55,856 bases of DNA from an uncultured Verrucomicrobiota bacterium (GTDB lineage Bacteria > Verrucomicrobiota > Verrucomicrobiia > Opitutales > Opitutaceae), in assembly GCA_903904685.1 (NCBI GenBank), contig CAIVDS010000112.1, positions 1-55,856 on the forward strand, in the 5' to 3' direction. The notes under the pieces are model-generated. The model did no database searches. It saw nothing but the letters and a program-made list of their open reading frames with translations, and was not told the origin of the DNA. This document shows, piece by piece, positions 35,102-44,702 of this stretch. The translations under genes and the position numbers were made by a program. Positions within the stretch are counted from its first letter, which is position 1, and the number at the start of each line of letters is the position of its first letter.

Positions 35102-36694
35102 TCATGACTTGTCGGTGGCGCCGGTGAAGCCCGGACCGCCGGCGGCGACATAACCATTGCTGGTGCCCGCGGCGTCTGGCGAAACCCAGAAGGCGTATAG
35201 TTTGGCGTGCACTAGATGGAAGCGGAAACGCACATGCCGGCCTTGGAGGGCGGCGAGATCGGTCACGCCATCCCAGGAGATTCTGGTGCGGGTTGAATTG
35301 GCGCGCACCGGGGTGCAGATAGTGGCTTTGAACGGCGCGAGCACCGAGCCGGTTTCGTCGAGAATCTCCGCTCGCAGTTCGCCCGCCGGGCAATCGACGT
35401 TCACAAAAAGGTGGCGACCGTTGAAGGTGAGTAGTCGGGTCGTGAGCGTGCCTGGTGCATCGCCGGTCGTGTTCATCGAGGCGAAGCCGTCGCGGCGCAG
35501 GCGAGCTAGGCCGGTTGAGCCGTTGGCATACATGCCGTTTTTCTTCCAGTCGAGATCGAGCTTCGTTGGGTCTCCGCAGAAGCCGATATAGTAGAACCAC
35601 AGTTCATCGCCGACGATCGTGCAGACGCCGCCGACGGACTGGATGTAACCGCGTTCCCATGAGCCGGGTCGCCCGGTGCCGGCGATGCAGGGACGGCGGT
35701 CGGGGCGGTGCCAATGAAAACCATCGCGACTGTAGGCGAAGGTGAGGTCGGTGATTTTGGGTGTGCCGGTGGTCATGCACACCTCGTTGGTCGGCCCGCG
35801 GTGGATCTGGAAAACTCCGAGGATGAGGCTTTCGTAGGCGACTGCGTCGAGGTTGTAGAGCTGCGGTGTCTGGCCGGTGGCGGGATTGACCGGGTCGAGT
35901 TCGTCGGCGCAGGCCCAGAAAACGGGTTCGCCTTTTTCCCACAGGGCGCCTTGCAAAAAGTCGGTGTGCTCGTGGTAACGGCGGATGCGTCCTTCTTCGA
36001 GGAAGCGCAGACTGAAGACCCATTTCTCCCGGAACGGATTGTAGAAGATCGTGCTGCGGTCGCCGGAGATTCCCGAAGGTGCCGGGTCGGACCAATGGAT
36101 TCCGTCAGGCGAGGTCATCACGAAGCCGGTCACGATCGTGCCTTCGGGGCCGTCGGGCGGACGCAGGAACATCTTGAAACGTTGCGTGTGATCGGCCGCC
36201 TCGTGGTCGAGCACGACAGTGGACGAGTCGGGCTGAAGGTCGGGCAGCAGACGATTGGTGCCGGGCGCGATGTCGAGCAGGGGACGTTGCCAGTGGATAC
36301 CGTCGGTGCTGGTGGCGTAGGCGTTGGCGCCGAGCCAGCCGGCCTCATACCACATTTTGAATATCTGGTCCTGCGGATCCCACCAGACGCCTCCGCTCTT
36401 GGGACAGGCGATGGGGAGTCCGCCATTTTTTTCCAGGTCGGTTTCGGGCGAGAACACCGGATTGCCGTTGTGTTTTACCGGTTGGTGGCATTCGCGGACA
36501 AGGGTAGTCGACTCGATCAGATAATCGTCAACGAAGAGCTGTCGGCCGACGTCGATTGGAATCACGGCGGGCGGTTGAGCGAGCCACGGCGCCGGTGCGG
36601 AGATCGCGGACTGGAGATCGCGGTCGTGGGGCGGCCATACGGCGGGAAGCCGAATACCATTGGGGAGGAGTTCACCGGATGAATCGGCGGGCAT
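35102..36694 (-). CDS. GH43/GH32-like five-bladed propeller protein
   Basis: A 530-residue protein starting at ATG 36694, with no signal peptide. It begins, after a Pro-rich stretch, with DVGRQLFVDDYLIE, a motif common in Verrucomicrobia and Planctomycetes propeller proteins annotated as GH43/GH32-like. Blade motifs include YATSTDGIHWQRP, MTSPDGIHWSDP and AYSRDGFHWHRP. A C-terminal beta-sandwich (RHVRFRFHLVHAKLYAFW) follows. Catalytic residues cannot be placed with confidence. It is the first gene of the minus-strand trio and is divergent from the FAD oxidoreductase across a 345-bp control region. Confidence 0.7.
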   Translation of the reverse strand: MPADSSGELLPNGIRLPAVWPPHDRDLQSAISAPAPWLAQPPAVIPIDVGRQLFVDDYLIESTTLVRECHQPVKHNGNPVFSPETDLEKNGGLPIACPKSGGVWWDPQDQIFKMWYEAGWLGANAYATSTDGIHWQRPLLDIAPGTNRLLPDLQPDSSTVVLDHEAADHTQRFKMFLRPPDGPEGTIVTGFVMTSPDGIHWSDPAPSGISGDRSTIFYNPFREKWVFSLRFLEEGRIRRYHEHTDFLQGALWEKGEPVFWACADELDPVNPATGQTPQLYNLDAVAYESLILGVFQIHRGPTNEVCMTTGTPKITDLTFAYSRDGFHWHRPDRRPCIAGTGRPGSWERGYIQSVGGVCTIVGDELWFYYIGFCGDPTKLDLDWKKNGMYANGSTGLARLRRDGFASMNTTGDAPGTLTTRLLTFNGRHLFVNVDCPAGELRAEILDETGSVLAPFKATICTPVRANSTRTRISWDGVTDLAALQGRHVRFRFHLVHAKLYAFWVSPDAAGTSNGYVAAGGPGFTGATDKS

Positions 36695-37039
36695 GGGTAT
36701 AGGCGAGTTTGTGGAGCTGCGAACACGACCTGAGGAAGGAGGCGTTAAGCCTTCTGTGCTCGGCGACGGAAGTTCGCCGTGCTGGCGAGAGTGAGAGCAG
36801 GGATACTCGTGGAGTTGAAAAGAAAACGGACGGGTTTATCCAGAAAATCAACAGGCATGGATAAACCACAATTGTTAGGTGAAGAAAGCATTACAGGAGC
36901 TTGATATGCAAGATAGACTATTAACGAGCATCCCGGAAAAATCCTCGGGTAGTAATCTCCGGCACAGTGTTTTCATGCGTTTATATTAGAAATTTATTCA
37001 AATTGATTCTTGAGTGAGCCATCGGAAGAGGAGTTTAAC
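36695..37039. promoter_or_regulatory. Divergent intergenic control region
   Basis: 345 bp without a convincing gene, between the propeller gene (minus) and the FAD oxidoreductase (plus). The right half is clearly A+T-richer than the rest of the window. It carries the palindrome at 36832-36866 and a good ribosome site, AGAGGAG, about 7 bp before ATG 37040. A TATATT at 36982-36987 could be a -10 box, but its -35 region is poor. Confidence 0.5.
36832..36866. promoter_or_regulatory. Perfect palindromic operator-like site
   Basis: GGTTTATCCA (36832-36841) and TGGATAAACC (36857-36866) are exact reverse complements separated by 15 bp, so the half-sites are 25 bp apart centre to centre. There is no T-run after it, so a dimeric or paired regulator site fits better than a terminator. 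It lies between two divergent sugar-metabolism genes. No regulator gene is seen in the window. Confidence 0.5.
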
Positions 37040-39442
37040 ATGAACATGAAAACACAGCGAACGGATTCGGCCCTGCGCGAGCCCATGACACGGACGGACG
37101 AGCACTATGACTTGGTAGTCTGCGGTGGCGGCGTGGGCGGCGTGATTACAGCGGTCATGGCCGCACGCAAAGGGCTGTCGGTGGCGCTGCTCGACAACAA
37201 AGCCGGGCTTGGTGGCAACGCCTGCTCTGAGATTGGCCTGAACGTCGATGGCGCGCACTTCTTCGGGTTTTTTGTGAACATGCGAGAAGGCGGTCCCGTC
37301 GAAGAATTAAAGGAATACATTACGACCCTGGACCCATACCTTACGGGAGGGCAGAACAGCACGGTGATGCTGTTCTGGTGCCAGGAGGCCGGCGTGCGCG
37401 TCTTCAGTGAACTGCTGATTGACGAAGTTGCCACCGATGGACGGCGTATTATGCGGGTAGCCGGTTCGCAAGGCGGCACTGAGCGTCGTCTGATATTTCA
37501 TGCCCGACAGTTCGTAGACGCCACAGGGGATGGCAGCATTGCCGCCATGGCGGGCGCCGCGTTCATGACCGGTCGTGAAGGACGCACGACGTTTGGAGAA
37601 ACACTTGCCCCGGAAAAGGCGGACACGGGCATCATGGGAGCCTCGCTCCTCTTCCGCGCCAGCGAAAAAAAGGAACCAACGACATTCACGCGCCCGACCT
37701 GGGCCTATGAATACCGGACGGAGGCGGACCTACCCCACCGTCTCTCCATGCAGAAGGGGCCCGTGCCGTGCGGCTTCTGGTGGATCGAATTCGCCGGCGA
37801 TCATAACGATCCGATCGGCGAGTACGAGCAGATCCGCGTCGAGCTGTCAAAATGCCTCTATGGAGCCTGGGCTTTTTTTAAGAATGATCCGTCACGGGGC
37901 ATGGAGAAATGGTCCTTGGACCGGGTGAGTATCTCGCCGGCCAAACGCGAGAGCCGCCGCGTCATCGGCGATGTCGTGATCGTGGAGAAGGACATCGTCG
38001 AGCGCACCGCCTTTCCCGACGCGATCGCTTATGCGGGCTGGAACATCGACATCCATGTGCCCGGTGGATTCAAGTCGCCGGACAAGCCCAACATCCACGC
38101 CTACTTTCCATGGGTTGCACCGCTGCCGCTGCGCGCACTCTACGCCCGTGATCTCGACAATCTCTGGCTGGTCGGACGCGACATCAGCGTCTCGCACGTC
38201 GCCTCGGGGGCTACGCGCCTGCAGGCCACTATCGGCACGCTGGGCCATGCCGTCGCCTGCGCTGCGGCCGCCGCCAAGCGCCACGGGCTGTTCACCCGCG
38301 AGACCGCGCAGCAACACATCGCCGCCATCCAGCAGGAGATACTCCGGGACGGCGCTTACATTCCCGGCATCCGCAACGAGGATCCGCTGGACCAGGCGCG
38401 AACCGCAGTCTGCACAGCCACCAGCGACCAACCGCTGAGTTTCGTCCTTGGCGAAACTGCTCTTCCGGTGGGAAAGGGGCGAACCTTGTCCTTCCCTTTG
38501 ACGGGAGGCAGAGTCGATAAAGTGACGCTGCCACTCCGCAATCCCGGTTCGACGCCCGTCGAGGTGCGGTTGTTCTTTTCCACCTGCTTGCATCCCAATC
38601 ATGCCTCTGACTTGGCGCCGCTGGCGTCCAAGACGTTGCGTCTCGAGCCCGGCGAACAAGCCATTTCATGGTCACTGAATCTGACCGATCTTCCCGACGG
38701 CCTCTATGCCGTTGGCGTGACCACCGATACCACTCTGGCGTGGCATTGGCAATGGCCTGGGCGTGCCAGAGTCGCCGCGGATGTCACGCACGAGGCCGCC
38801 TTGGAGTGGCGCGCCAGCCGCGAGGTGCCCTGCGGCTGCCATACCTTGGTGCTCGATCCGGAATACTTCCTTCTTCCGCAGCCCGACACCCGCGATAATC
38901 TTTACGCAGTCAACAAAACCATCATGATGGCGCCATCTGATGAAGATACGCGCTGGGTGCGTGAGAAGACCAATCGCGTCTGGCGGCCTCAGCACCAGAA
39001 CGGGACGCCCACCCCTGTCCCCTGCATCGAAATGAGCCCTGCTCCCCACCCCTACGCCGCAGGCCAAGTAGTCAGCGGTGTCTCTCACGCCGACCGCATG
39101 CCTGAGTTATGGATTTCCGATCCAGCCCAACCGCTTCCTCAAGCTATCGAGCTGTCTTGGAATACGCAACGAACTCTCGCGGAAGTCCGCCTCGTCTTCG
39201 ACACTGACCTCGACATGTCGCATCCGGCGTTCGAACCCGTTGACACGCTGGTCAAGTCCTACCGTCTGGAAGTTTACACCGATGGACATTGGCGCGAAGT
39301 CGCCCGCGAAATAGACAACCGTATCCGCTTCCGGATTCACACCTTTCCCGCCTTGCAGGCCTCGGCTGTCCGTCTGGTTGTGGAGGCGGTGCATGCCGGC
39401 GGCAAGAGCGCCCGTGTCTTCGAGATGCGCTGCTATGCATAA
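37040..39442 (+). CDS. FAD-dependent oxidoreductase with C-terminal beta-domain
   Basis: An 800-residue protein. Residues about 25-470 are an FAD_oxidored-type (PF12831-like) flavoprotein: YDLVVCGGGVGGVITAVMAARKG is the Rossmann dinucleotide site, LLDNKAGLGGNACSEIG follows, FVDATGDGSIAAMAGA is the second FAD motif, and LWLVGRDISVSHVASGATRL is the C-terminal FAD motif. The remaining 330 residues are beta-rich and end in a discoidin-like RFRIHTFPALQASAVRLVV segment, possibly sugar-binding. The start ATG 37040 is supported by AGAGGAG at the right distance; TTG 37010 is unlikely. The substrate is unknown; its divergent neighbours suggest oxidation of a sugar or uronate derivative. Confidence 0.83.
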   Translation: MNMKTQRTDSALREPMTRTDEHYDLVVCGGGVGGVITAVMAARKGLSVALLDNKAGLGGNACSEIGLNVDGAHFFGFFVNMREGGPVEELKEYITTLDPYLTGGQNSTVMLFWCQEAGVRVFSELLIDEVATDGRRIMRVAGSQGGTERRLIFHARQFVDATGDGSIAAMAGAAFMTGREGRTTFGETLAPEKADTGIMGASLLFRASEKKEPTTFTRPTWAYEYRTEADLPHRLSMQKGPVPCGFWWIEFAGDHNDPIGEYEQIRVELSKCLYGAWAFFKNDPSRGMEKWSLDRVSISPAKRESRRVIGDVVIVEKDIVERTAFPDAIAYAGWNIDIHVPGGFKSPDKPNIHAYFPWVAPLPLRALYARDLDNLWLVGRDISVSHVASGATRLQATIGTLGHAVACAAAAAKRHGLFTRETAQQHIAAIQQEILRDGAYIPGIRNEDPLDQARTAVCTATSDQPLSFVLGETALPVGKGRTLSFPLTGGRVDKVTLPLRNPGSTPVEVRLFFSTCLHPNHASDLAPLASKTLRLEPGEQAISWSLNLTDLPDGLYAVGVTTDTTLAWHWQWPGRARVAADVTHEAALEWRASREVPCGCHTLVLDPEYFLLPQPDTRDNLYAVNKTIMMAPSDEDTRWVREKTNRVWRPQHQNGTPTPVPCIEMSPAPHPYAAGQVVSGVSHADRMPELWISDPAQPLPQAIELSWNTQRTLAEVRLVFDTDLDMSHPAFEPVDTLVKSYRLEVYTDGHWREVAREIDNRIRFRIHTFPALQASAVRLVVEAVHAGGKSARVFEMRCYA

Positions 39443-39549
39443 AGAGGGCAGCTTTATGACTGGCCTACTGGAGGCAGAGCATATGGAACGGGACTGACCC
39501 CCGTGCATCGTAGAAGCGCAGCATCTCATTTGGCAGGCCAAAGATTTGA

Positions 39550-39582
39550 GCCTTGGTCATTCCGATTACCCGTAACCAAGGC
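39550..39582. other. Inverted repeat between FAD oxidoreductase and SASA genes
   Basis: GCCTTGGT (39550-39557) pairs with ACCAAGGC (39575-39582) across a 17-nt loop. It lies in a 194-bp gap between two plus-strand genes. It could be a weak terminator of the upstream gene or an operator for the downstream one. No clear T-tract follows. Confidence 0.4.
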
Positions 39583-39636
39583 CGCCTTTGAATGAACGGT
39601 CCTTTCCTCTGATCCCCGCTGTCTCAATTTTAATCT

Positions 39637-41517
39637 ATGAAATCTGTCGTTTGCATGTTGTGGCTGTTTGCCGCGCTGGCCGTGGGCCGGGCGGAGACAC
39701 TGCGGTTTTCCCGGTCACTCACCGATCACGCGGTGCTTCAGCACGGTGTTCCGTTGCCCATCACTGGTGTGGCCGAACCGGGTGAACCCATCACCGTGAC
39801 GTTGGGCAAAGATCATGCGCGCACCTCGGCGGGTGCGGAGGGGACGTGGACGGTGACCTTGCCCGCGCAACCGCCGGGCGGTCCGCTGGTGCTGGCGGCG
39901 GAGGGAAGGACCACGGTCGAGCTCCATGATATTTTGGTGGGGGACGTGTGGTTTTGCTCGGGACAATCGAACATGGCGGGCGTGCTCAAGACTTATGCTA
40001 ATCCCGAAGAACTGGCGAAAATCGATGCTGCGGGGCTCCGCGTGTTCACGCAGTGGTATGGTACCCGTGCGGTGCCGGCGGCGGAGCCGGACGGTCGCTG
40101 GCAGCGAGCGACACCGGGGAATGCGGCGACGTTCTCGGCGGTGGCGTGGTATTTTGGCCACCGTCTGCAGGCGGAGTTGAACATCCCGGTCGGGCTCGTC
40201 GTTGCCGCAGCGGGCGGAACGAATATCATCTCATGGTCGGGCCCCGATGCGTTCCGGGCTAATCCGCAAATGGCGGACAAGGTCGCACGTATCGCGGTTT
40301 TGAAGGAGCAGTTTGGCGAGAAAGTGGATGACCGCGGCTTCGAGACCCCAGGATACGACGACGCGGCGTGGGGCGAGATGCCGACGCCGGGCGAGTGGGA
40401 GAAAGCCGGGCTCGGCCTTGACACGCTCGACGGGCTGGTCTGGGCGCGTAAAAAGGTGCGCGTTCCCGCCGAGTGGGCCGGTCGGGATCTGGTGGTGCGC
40501 TTCGGCCCGATCGATGATCGTGATGTGACGTATTTCAACGGCGTGCAAATCGGCGCGATGGGGCCGGAGACACCGTTGCAGTGGCAGACCCCGCGTGCCT
40601 ACACGGTGCCGGCACGTCTTGTGCAGGGAGGCGAAGCGGTGATCGCGGTGCGGATCACCGACAAGCTGGGCCCAGGCGGTTTTCTGGGGAAAGCGGAGGA
40701 CATGTCGCTCGCGCCTGCCACGGTGATCGGGCACGAAGCGGCGGCGCTGCCGGTGTCGTTGGCCGGCGCGTGGCGTTACCGGGTGGTCGAACGCTGGCCG
40801 GATGGGAGCGAGCCGGAGGCGCTCTATCAGAACATGGTGGCGCCGTGGACGCACACACCGGTGCGCGGATTTTTGTGGTATCAAGGGGAGAGCAATGCGA
40901 GCCAGGCGAAGCAGTATCGCGGGTTGTTGCGCGCGATGATCGTGGACTGGCGGAAGCAGTGGGGCCAGGGCGAGCTCCCGTTTCTGGTCGTGCAACTGCC
41001 GGAATATGGACCGGTGAAGGAACAGCCGGCGGACAGCGACTGGGCGGCGTTGCGCGAGGCGCAGGCACAGGTCGCGGCTGAAGTGCCGCGCACGGGCCTC
41101 GTCGTGGCGATGGGTTTGGGCGACCCGAAAAACATCCATCCCAAGCTCAAGCGCGAGATGGGCGAGCGCGCGACGGCGCTGGCGCTCGTGGAATGTTACG
41201 GCAAAACTGGCGTGGGGTCGGGTCCGGCGCTGGCTCGGCAGGAGATCGAAGGCGACCACATCCGCCTACATTTTATCGGCATCGGGAGTGGGCTGGAGGC
41301 AAAGGGAGGGACGCTCAAGGGCTTTGCCATTGCTGGCAAGAATGGCGTGTTTGCGTGGGCGGATGCTAAGATCGACGGTGACGCCGTAATCGTATCGGCG
41401 GTGGCCGTCGCGCAGCCGACGTCTGTGCGCTATGGATGGGCCGACAGCCCGACATGCACGCTTTACAACAAGGAGGGCTTTCCCGCCGCGCCCTTCCGCA
41501 CGGATGCGCAGAAATGA
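39637..41517 (+). CDS. Secreted sialate O-acetylesterase-like protein (SASA family)
   Basis: A 626-residue protein with a signal peptide (VVCMLWLFAALAVGRAE). It has the SASA signature: LVGDVWFCSGQSNM with candidate nucleophile S111, LVVAAAGGTNIISW, and a late GFLWYQGESNAS block. Between these is a beta-sandwich insert (YTVPARLVQGGEAVIAVRI) typical of the longer members. Family members remove acetyl esters from sugars such as sialic acid or xylan; sialic acid need not be the substrate here. It stands alone on the plus strand and converges with the creatininase-like gene. Confidence 0.85.
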   Translation: MKSVVCMLWLFAALAVGRAETLRFSRSLTDHAVLQHGVPLPITGVAEPGEPITVTLGKDHARTSAGAEGTWTVTLPAQPPGGPLVLAAEGRTTVELHDILVGDVWFCSGQSNMAGVLKTYANPEELAKIDAAGLRVFTQWYGTRAVPAAEPDGRWQRATPGNAATFSAVAWYFGHRLQAELNIPVGLVVAAAGGTNIISWSGPDAFRANPQMADKVARIAVLKEQFGEKVDDRGFETPGYDDAAWGEMPTPGEWEKAGLGLDTLDGLVWARKKVRVPAEWAGRDLVVRFGPIDDRDVTYFNGVQIGAMGPETPLQWQTPRAYTVPARLVQGGEAVIAVRITDKLGPGGFLGKAEDMSLAPATVIGHEAAALPVSLAGAWRYRVVERWPDGSEPEALYQNMVAPWTHTPVRGFLWYQGESNASQAKQYRGLLRAMIVDWRKQWGQGELPFLVVQLPEYGPVKEQPADSDWAALREAQAQVAAEVPRTGLVVAMGLGDPKNIHPKLKREMGERATALALVECYGKTGVGSGPALARQEIEGDHIRLHFIGIGSGLEAKGGTLKGFAIAGKNGVFAWADAKIDGDAVIVSAVAVAQPTSVRYGWADSPTCTLYNKEGFPAAPFRTDAQK

Positions 41518-41540
41518 GAACCCTTATGCGCGATCATAAA

Positions 41541-41575
41541 ACCGTGATTTTTAGCGATTTTGTCGCTTTTACGGT
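41541..41575. terminator. Bidirectional terminator-like hairpin
   Basis: AGCGA-TTTTG-TCGCT (41553-41567) is followed by TTTTACGG on the plus strand and by TAAAAATC on the minus side. The outer arms ACCGT (41541-41545) and ACGGT (41571-41575) also pair. It fills the 57-bp gap between two convergent genes. Confidence 0.55.
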
Positions 41576-43104
41576 CAGGTCAGCAGATTTTCGATTTTGC
41601 GGGCGAGTGCGGTCGAGGCTTCGTCGAGCCAGAGGAGGCCTTTGTCGTGGGTGGCGAGCGTGGCGTCTCCCATGACGCCGCTTTGAGAGAGATCGCTGGC
41701 TTTCCACGCGAATACCGCTGGCGCAGCCTCCGGACGCAGCAGTCCGGGGGCATTGAGATGCGCCGGATATTCGCAGACGGCTCGGTCCATGTGAACGAGG
41801 TCGGGCGCGCCAGCGAGCATGAGCGAGGTTTCCCATTCGCCGGCGTGAAAACCAAAGGCGGCTTCCTGCGGGCTTTGATGGGAAGGCTTGTAATAACGGC
41901 TCAAAAGACCGGCGCGCATGCCGAGGGAAGTCTGGATTTCGCGCACGGTGGTGACCGCGACCGCGCTGTTGCCACCGTGGGTGTTTAGAATGGCGAGCTG
42001 GCGAAAACCTAGCGCCTTCAACTGGCCCGCGATCGCGAGTAACTGGCGGCGGAGCGTCTGCGCGGAGATCGTCACCGTGCCGGCGAAACCGATGTGTTCG
42101 ATACTTTTCCCGTAGGTGATCGGTGGCGCGAGATAAACGGGGGCGTTGGCGGGAAGTTTCGGGAGAGCGTGATCGAGCCAGAGTTGTCCGAGGATGGCAT
42201 CCGTTCCGAGCGGTAGATGATGGCCGTGCTGTTCGATTGCGCCGGTGGTCAAGATGACCAGCGAGCGGTGTTTGTCGGGAAGGTTGTTGAGCGCGGTCTG
42301 GGTGAGTGCGCCAAGGTAACGCGTACGGTTGGCGGGCCATACGGCGGGCGTGGCGGGCTTCACCGGTTTCGCAAAAGGAGGTTGGGTTTTTGGAGGCACG
42401 CGATGGGCGGCGATTTCACAGAGCAGACTGGCCAGATGTTCGGCGGCTCTGACAACCACACGGGTGCCATCCAGCGTGGAATCAAACTCTACGGCCTGTG
42501 GTTGCGCGTAGTGACCGGGGCGGAAATCGCTGTCGCGCACGTCGGACGGGACACGGTCGGTCGCGGGAGTTTTCCCGATGAGGAAGGCGGCGGCGGCCTG
42601 AGTATGGCTGAGTTTTTCAAAGGAGGGATGGAAGCCGATCCCTATGCCTCCTGAGGCGATCAGGTAGGTTTTCAGATCATGGGTGACGCGGATTTCAAGC
42701 GCGGCGGTTGAGAGTAGTTCGGCGCTCCACGAACTCGTGTTGAAAAAAACCAGTTTGCCAAAGCCGGCCGCCTTCACGCCGGCGGCGATTTCGAGCAGGC
42801 TGGAGTGGCAGGTCTCGACATCCACTCCGAAGGAGGAGTGTGGATAAGGTGCCGGGACCAAGCGCAACGGAGGCAACACCAGCACGGGTGCGGTTGCTTC
42901 GAGTGCTTCCACAGCGGAGCGCAATACGGCGGAGCCGACGACTTCCTCTACATCCAGCGACAGACCCATCCCATGATCGGCGAAGCCATGCACCGGCAGG
43001 ATTGCCAATGTGTTTTCCCGGTCGGGACGGGAGGTCAGTTCACTCCATGCCTGATGAGCCCAAGCGCTGGCGGGGTCGGCGTTCGCGAGCCAGAAAAGCG
43101 ACAT
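41575..43104 (-). CDS. Double creatininase-family protein with degenerate first domain
   Basis: A 509-residue fusion of two creatininase/MftE-type amidohydrolase domains. The C-terminal domain keeps the metal site: TTGAIEQHGHHLPLGTDA, NTHGGNSAV and HAGEWETSLML. The N-terminal domain has the same layout but has lost it: LPVHGFADHGMGLSLDVEE in place of EQHG...LGTD, and FFNTSSWSAEL in place of NTHGGN. So one half is probably catalytic and the other structural. Family members hydrolyse cyclic amides; the substrate here is unknown. ATG 43104 is preferred to 43155, which would overlap the divergent photolyase frame. Confidence 0.8.
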   Translation of the reverse strand: MSLFWLANADPASAWAHQAWSELTSRPDRENTLAILPVHGFADHGMGLSLDVEEVVGSAVLRSAVEALEATAPVLVLPPLRLVPAPYPHSSFGVDVETCHSSLLEIAAGVKAAGFGKLVFFNTSSWSAELLSTAALEIRVTHDLKTYLIASGGIGIGFHPSFEKLSHTQAAAAFLIGKTPATDRVPSDVRDSDFRPGHYAQPQAVEFDSTLDGTRVVVRAAEHLASLLCEIAAHRVPPKTQPPFAKPVKPATPAVWPANRTRYLGALTQTALNNLPDKHRSLVILTTGAIEQHGHHLPLGTDAILGQLWLDHALPKLPANAPVYLAPPITYGKSIEHIGFAGTVTISAQTLRRQLLAIAGQLKALGFRQLAILNTHGGNSAVAVTTVREIQTSLGMRAGLLSRYYKPSHQSPQEAAFGFHAGEWETSLMLAGAPDLVHMDRAVCEYPAHLNAPGLLRPEAAPAVFAWKASDLSQSGVMGDATLATHDKGLLWLDEASTALARKIENLLT

Positions 43105-43211
43105 GAAACGCACCCTATGGCGACTGTAGCTGCGTGCGAGCTGATTTTTTAACAACCAGACACGTTCTGGTCGGTTGCAATCGCCCCGCCTCTGCGCTTC
43201 TTGGCTCCTGC

Positions 43212-44702
43212 GTGAGCATCGCCCCGATCATTCTCTGGTTCCGCCAGGACCTGCGTTTGCAGGACAACGCCGCCTTGCATGCGGCGCTGGCGAAGCGCGG
43301 GCCGATCTTGCCGGTCTATATTTTCGACGAGGCGGGCGAAGGCGCGTGGCCTGCCGGAGGCGCGGCGCGCTGGTGGCAGCATCATTCGCTGGCGGCGCTC
43401 GACGCTTCGCTGCGGGCGCGAGGCTTACGGTTGATTTTGGCACGGGGCGACAGCAGCGAGGCGTTGAGTGAACTGATCACCGCAACCGGAGCGGATTCGG
43501 TTTACTGGAACCGCCGCTACGAGCCGGCCGCCATCGCCCGAGAAAAGGCGATCAAGGCCGATCTGCTCGCCGTCGGCGTTGAGGCGAAAAGTTTCAACAG
43601 CGCGCTGCTGTTCGAGCCGCACAGCATCTCCAACAAGCAGGGAAAACCGTTTCAGGTGTTCACGCCTTACTGGAGGCATTGCCTGACTCAGGCCATCGCC
43701 TTGCCCGTGTCAATCAAGTCTGGCCCGTTGCCCGCGCCGGAAACGTGGCCTGCGTCGGCTACGCTCGATGATCTGTCGCTGTTGCCCGCGATCAAGTGGG
43801 ACGCAGGTTTTCACGAGGCGTGGAAACCTGGCGAAGCGGGAGCACAGGCACAGTTGAAGCGATTCGTCGCCCACGCGATGGCGGCCTACGAGGACAAGCG
43901 CAACTTGCCCGCGGAAAGTGGCACGTCGCTGCTCTCGCCGCATCTGCATTTCGGCGAAATCGGCCCGCGCCAAGTGTGGGCGGCGGTCCGGGTGTTGTCG
44001 AAGGACAGCGGGGTGTTTCCGCCCAGCCGGGGCGCGCAGGTGTTTCTGAGTGAAATCGGCTGGCGTGAGTTTGCGCATCACCTGCTGTTTCATTTTCCGC
44101 GCACGCCGGAGCAGCCGTTGCGCGAGGATTTCAAACACTTCCCGTGGACGGAGGATGCGACCGGTGAAAAACTGCGGGCCTGGCAGCGCGGTCGGACAGG
44201 TTATCCTATCGTTGATGCGGGGATGCGCGAGCTGTGGCATACGGGCTGGATGCACAATCGCGTGCGCATGATCGTGGCGTCGTTTTTGGTGAAACACCTG
44301 CGCTTGCCGTGGACGCACGGCGCGGCGTGGTTTTGGGACACGCTCGTCGATGCCGACCTCGCGAACAACACCTTCGGCTGGCAATGGAGCGCGGGCTGCG
44401 GGGCGGATGCCGCACCGTATTTTCGCATCTTTGCGCCGGTGTTGCAGGGCGGAAAATTCGATGGCGAGGGCGACTATGTGCGCCGTTGGGTGCCTGAGAT
44501 TGCGAAGCTGCCAGATAAGTTTCTTCACGCACCGTGGACGGCACCGGCCAATCTGCTCGCGCAGGCCGGAGTCGGTTTGGGCGCAAATTATCCCGCGCCC
44601 ATCGTGGATCATGCGACCGCCCGCGCCGAGGCGTTGGCGGCGTTTAAAGTGAAGGATTGCGCTGGCGGCGGTCGGGTGAGAAATGGGCGGGCTGCCCAAT
44701 GA
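43212..44702 (+). CDS. phr: Deoxyribodipyrimidine photolyase / cryptochrome family
   Basis: A 496-residue FAD-binding DNA photolyase. The N-terminal antenna domain begins IILWFRQDLRLQDN. The C-terminal FAD domain shows LSPHLHFGEI, FLSEIGWREFAHH, TGYPIVDAGMRELWHTGWMHNRVRMI, DLANNTFGWQWSAGCG and the C-terminal YVRRWVPE motif. It repairs UV-induced pyrimidine dimers with blue light. GTG 43212 is chosen because the conserved sequence begins immediately after it. The stop overlaps the next gene's ATG (ATGA at 44699-44702), so three genes form an operon. The class (CPD or 6-4) is most like class I CPD enzymes. Confidence 0.92.
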   Translation: MSIAPIILWFRQDLRLQDNAALHAALAKRGPILPVYIFDEAGEGAWPAGGAARWWQHHSLAALDASLRARGLRLILARGDSSEALSELITATGADSVYWNRRYEPAAIAREKAIKADLLAVGVEAKSFNSALLFEPHSISNKQGKPFQVFTPYWRHCLTQAIALPVSIKSGPLPAPETWPASATLDDLSLLPAIKWDAGFHEAWKPGEAGAQAQLKRFVAHAMAAYEDKRNLPAESGTSLLSPHLHFGEIGPRQVWAAVRVLSKDSGVFPPSRGAQVFLSEIGWREFAHHLLFHFPRTPEQPLREDFKHFPWTEDATGEKLRAWQRGRTGYPIVDAGMRELWHTGWMHNRVRMIVASFLVKHLRLPWTHGAAWFWDTLVDADLANNTFGWQWSAGCGADAAPYFRIFAPVLQGGKFDGEGDYVRRWVPEIAKLPDKFLHAPWTAPANLLAQAGVGLGANYPAPIVDHATARAEALAAFKVKDCAGGGRVRNGRAAQ

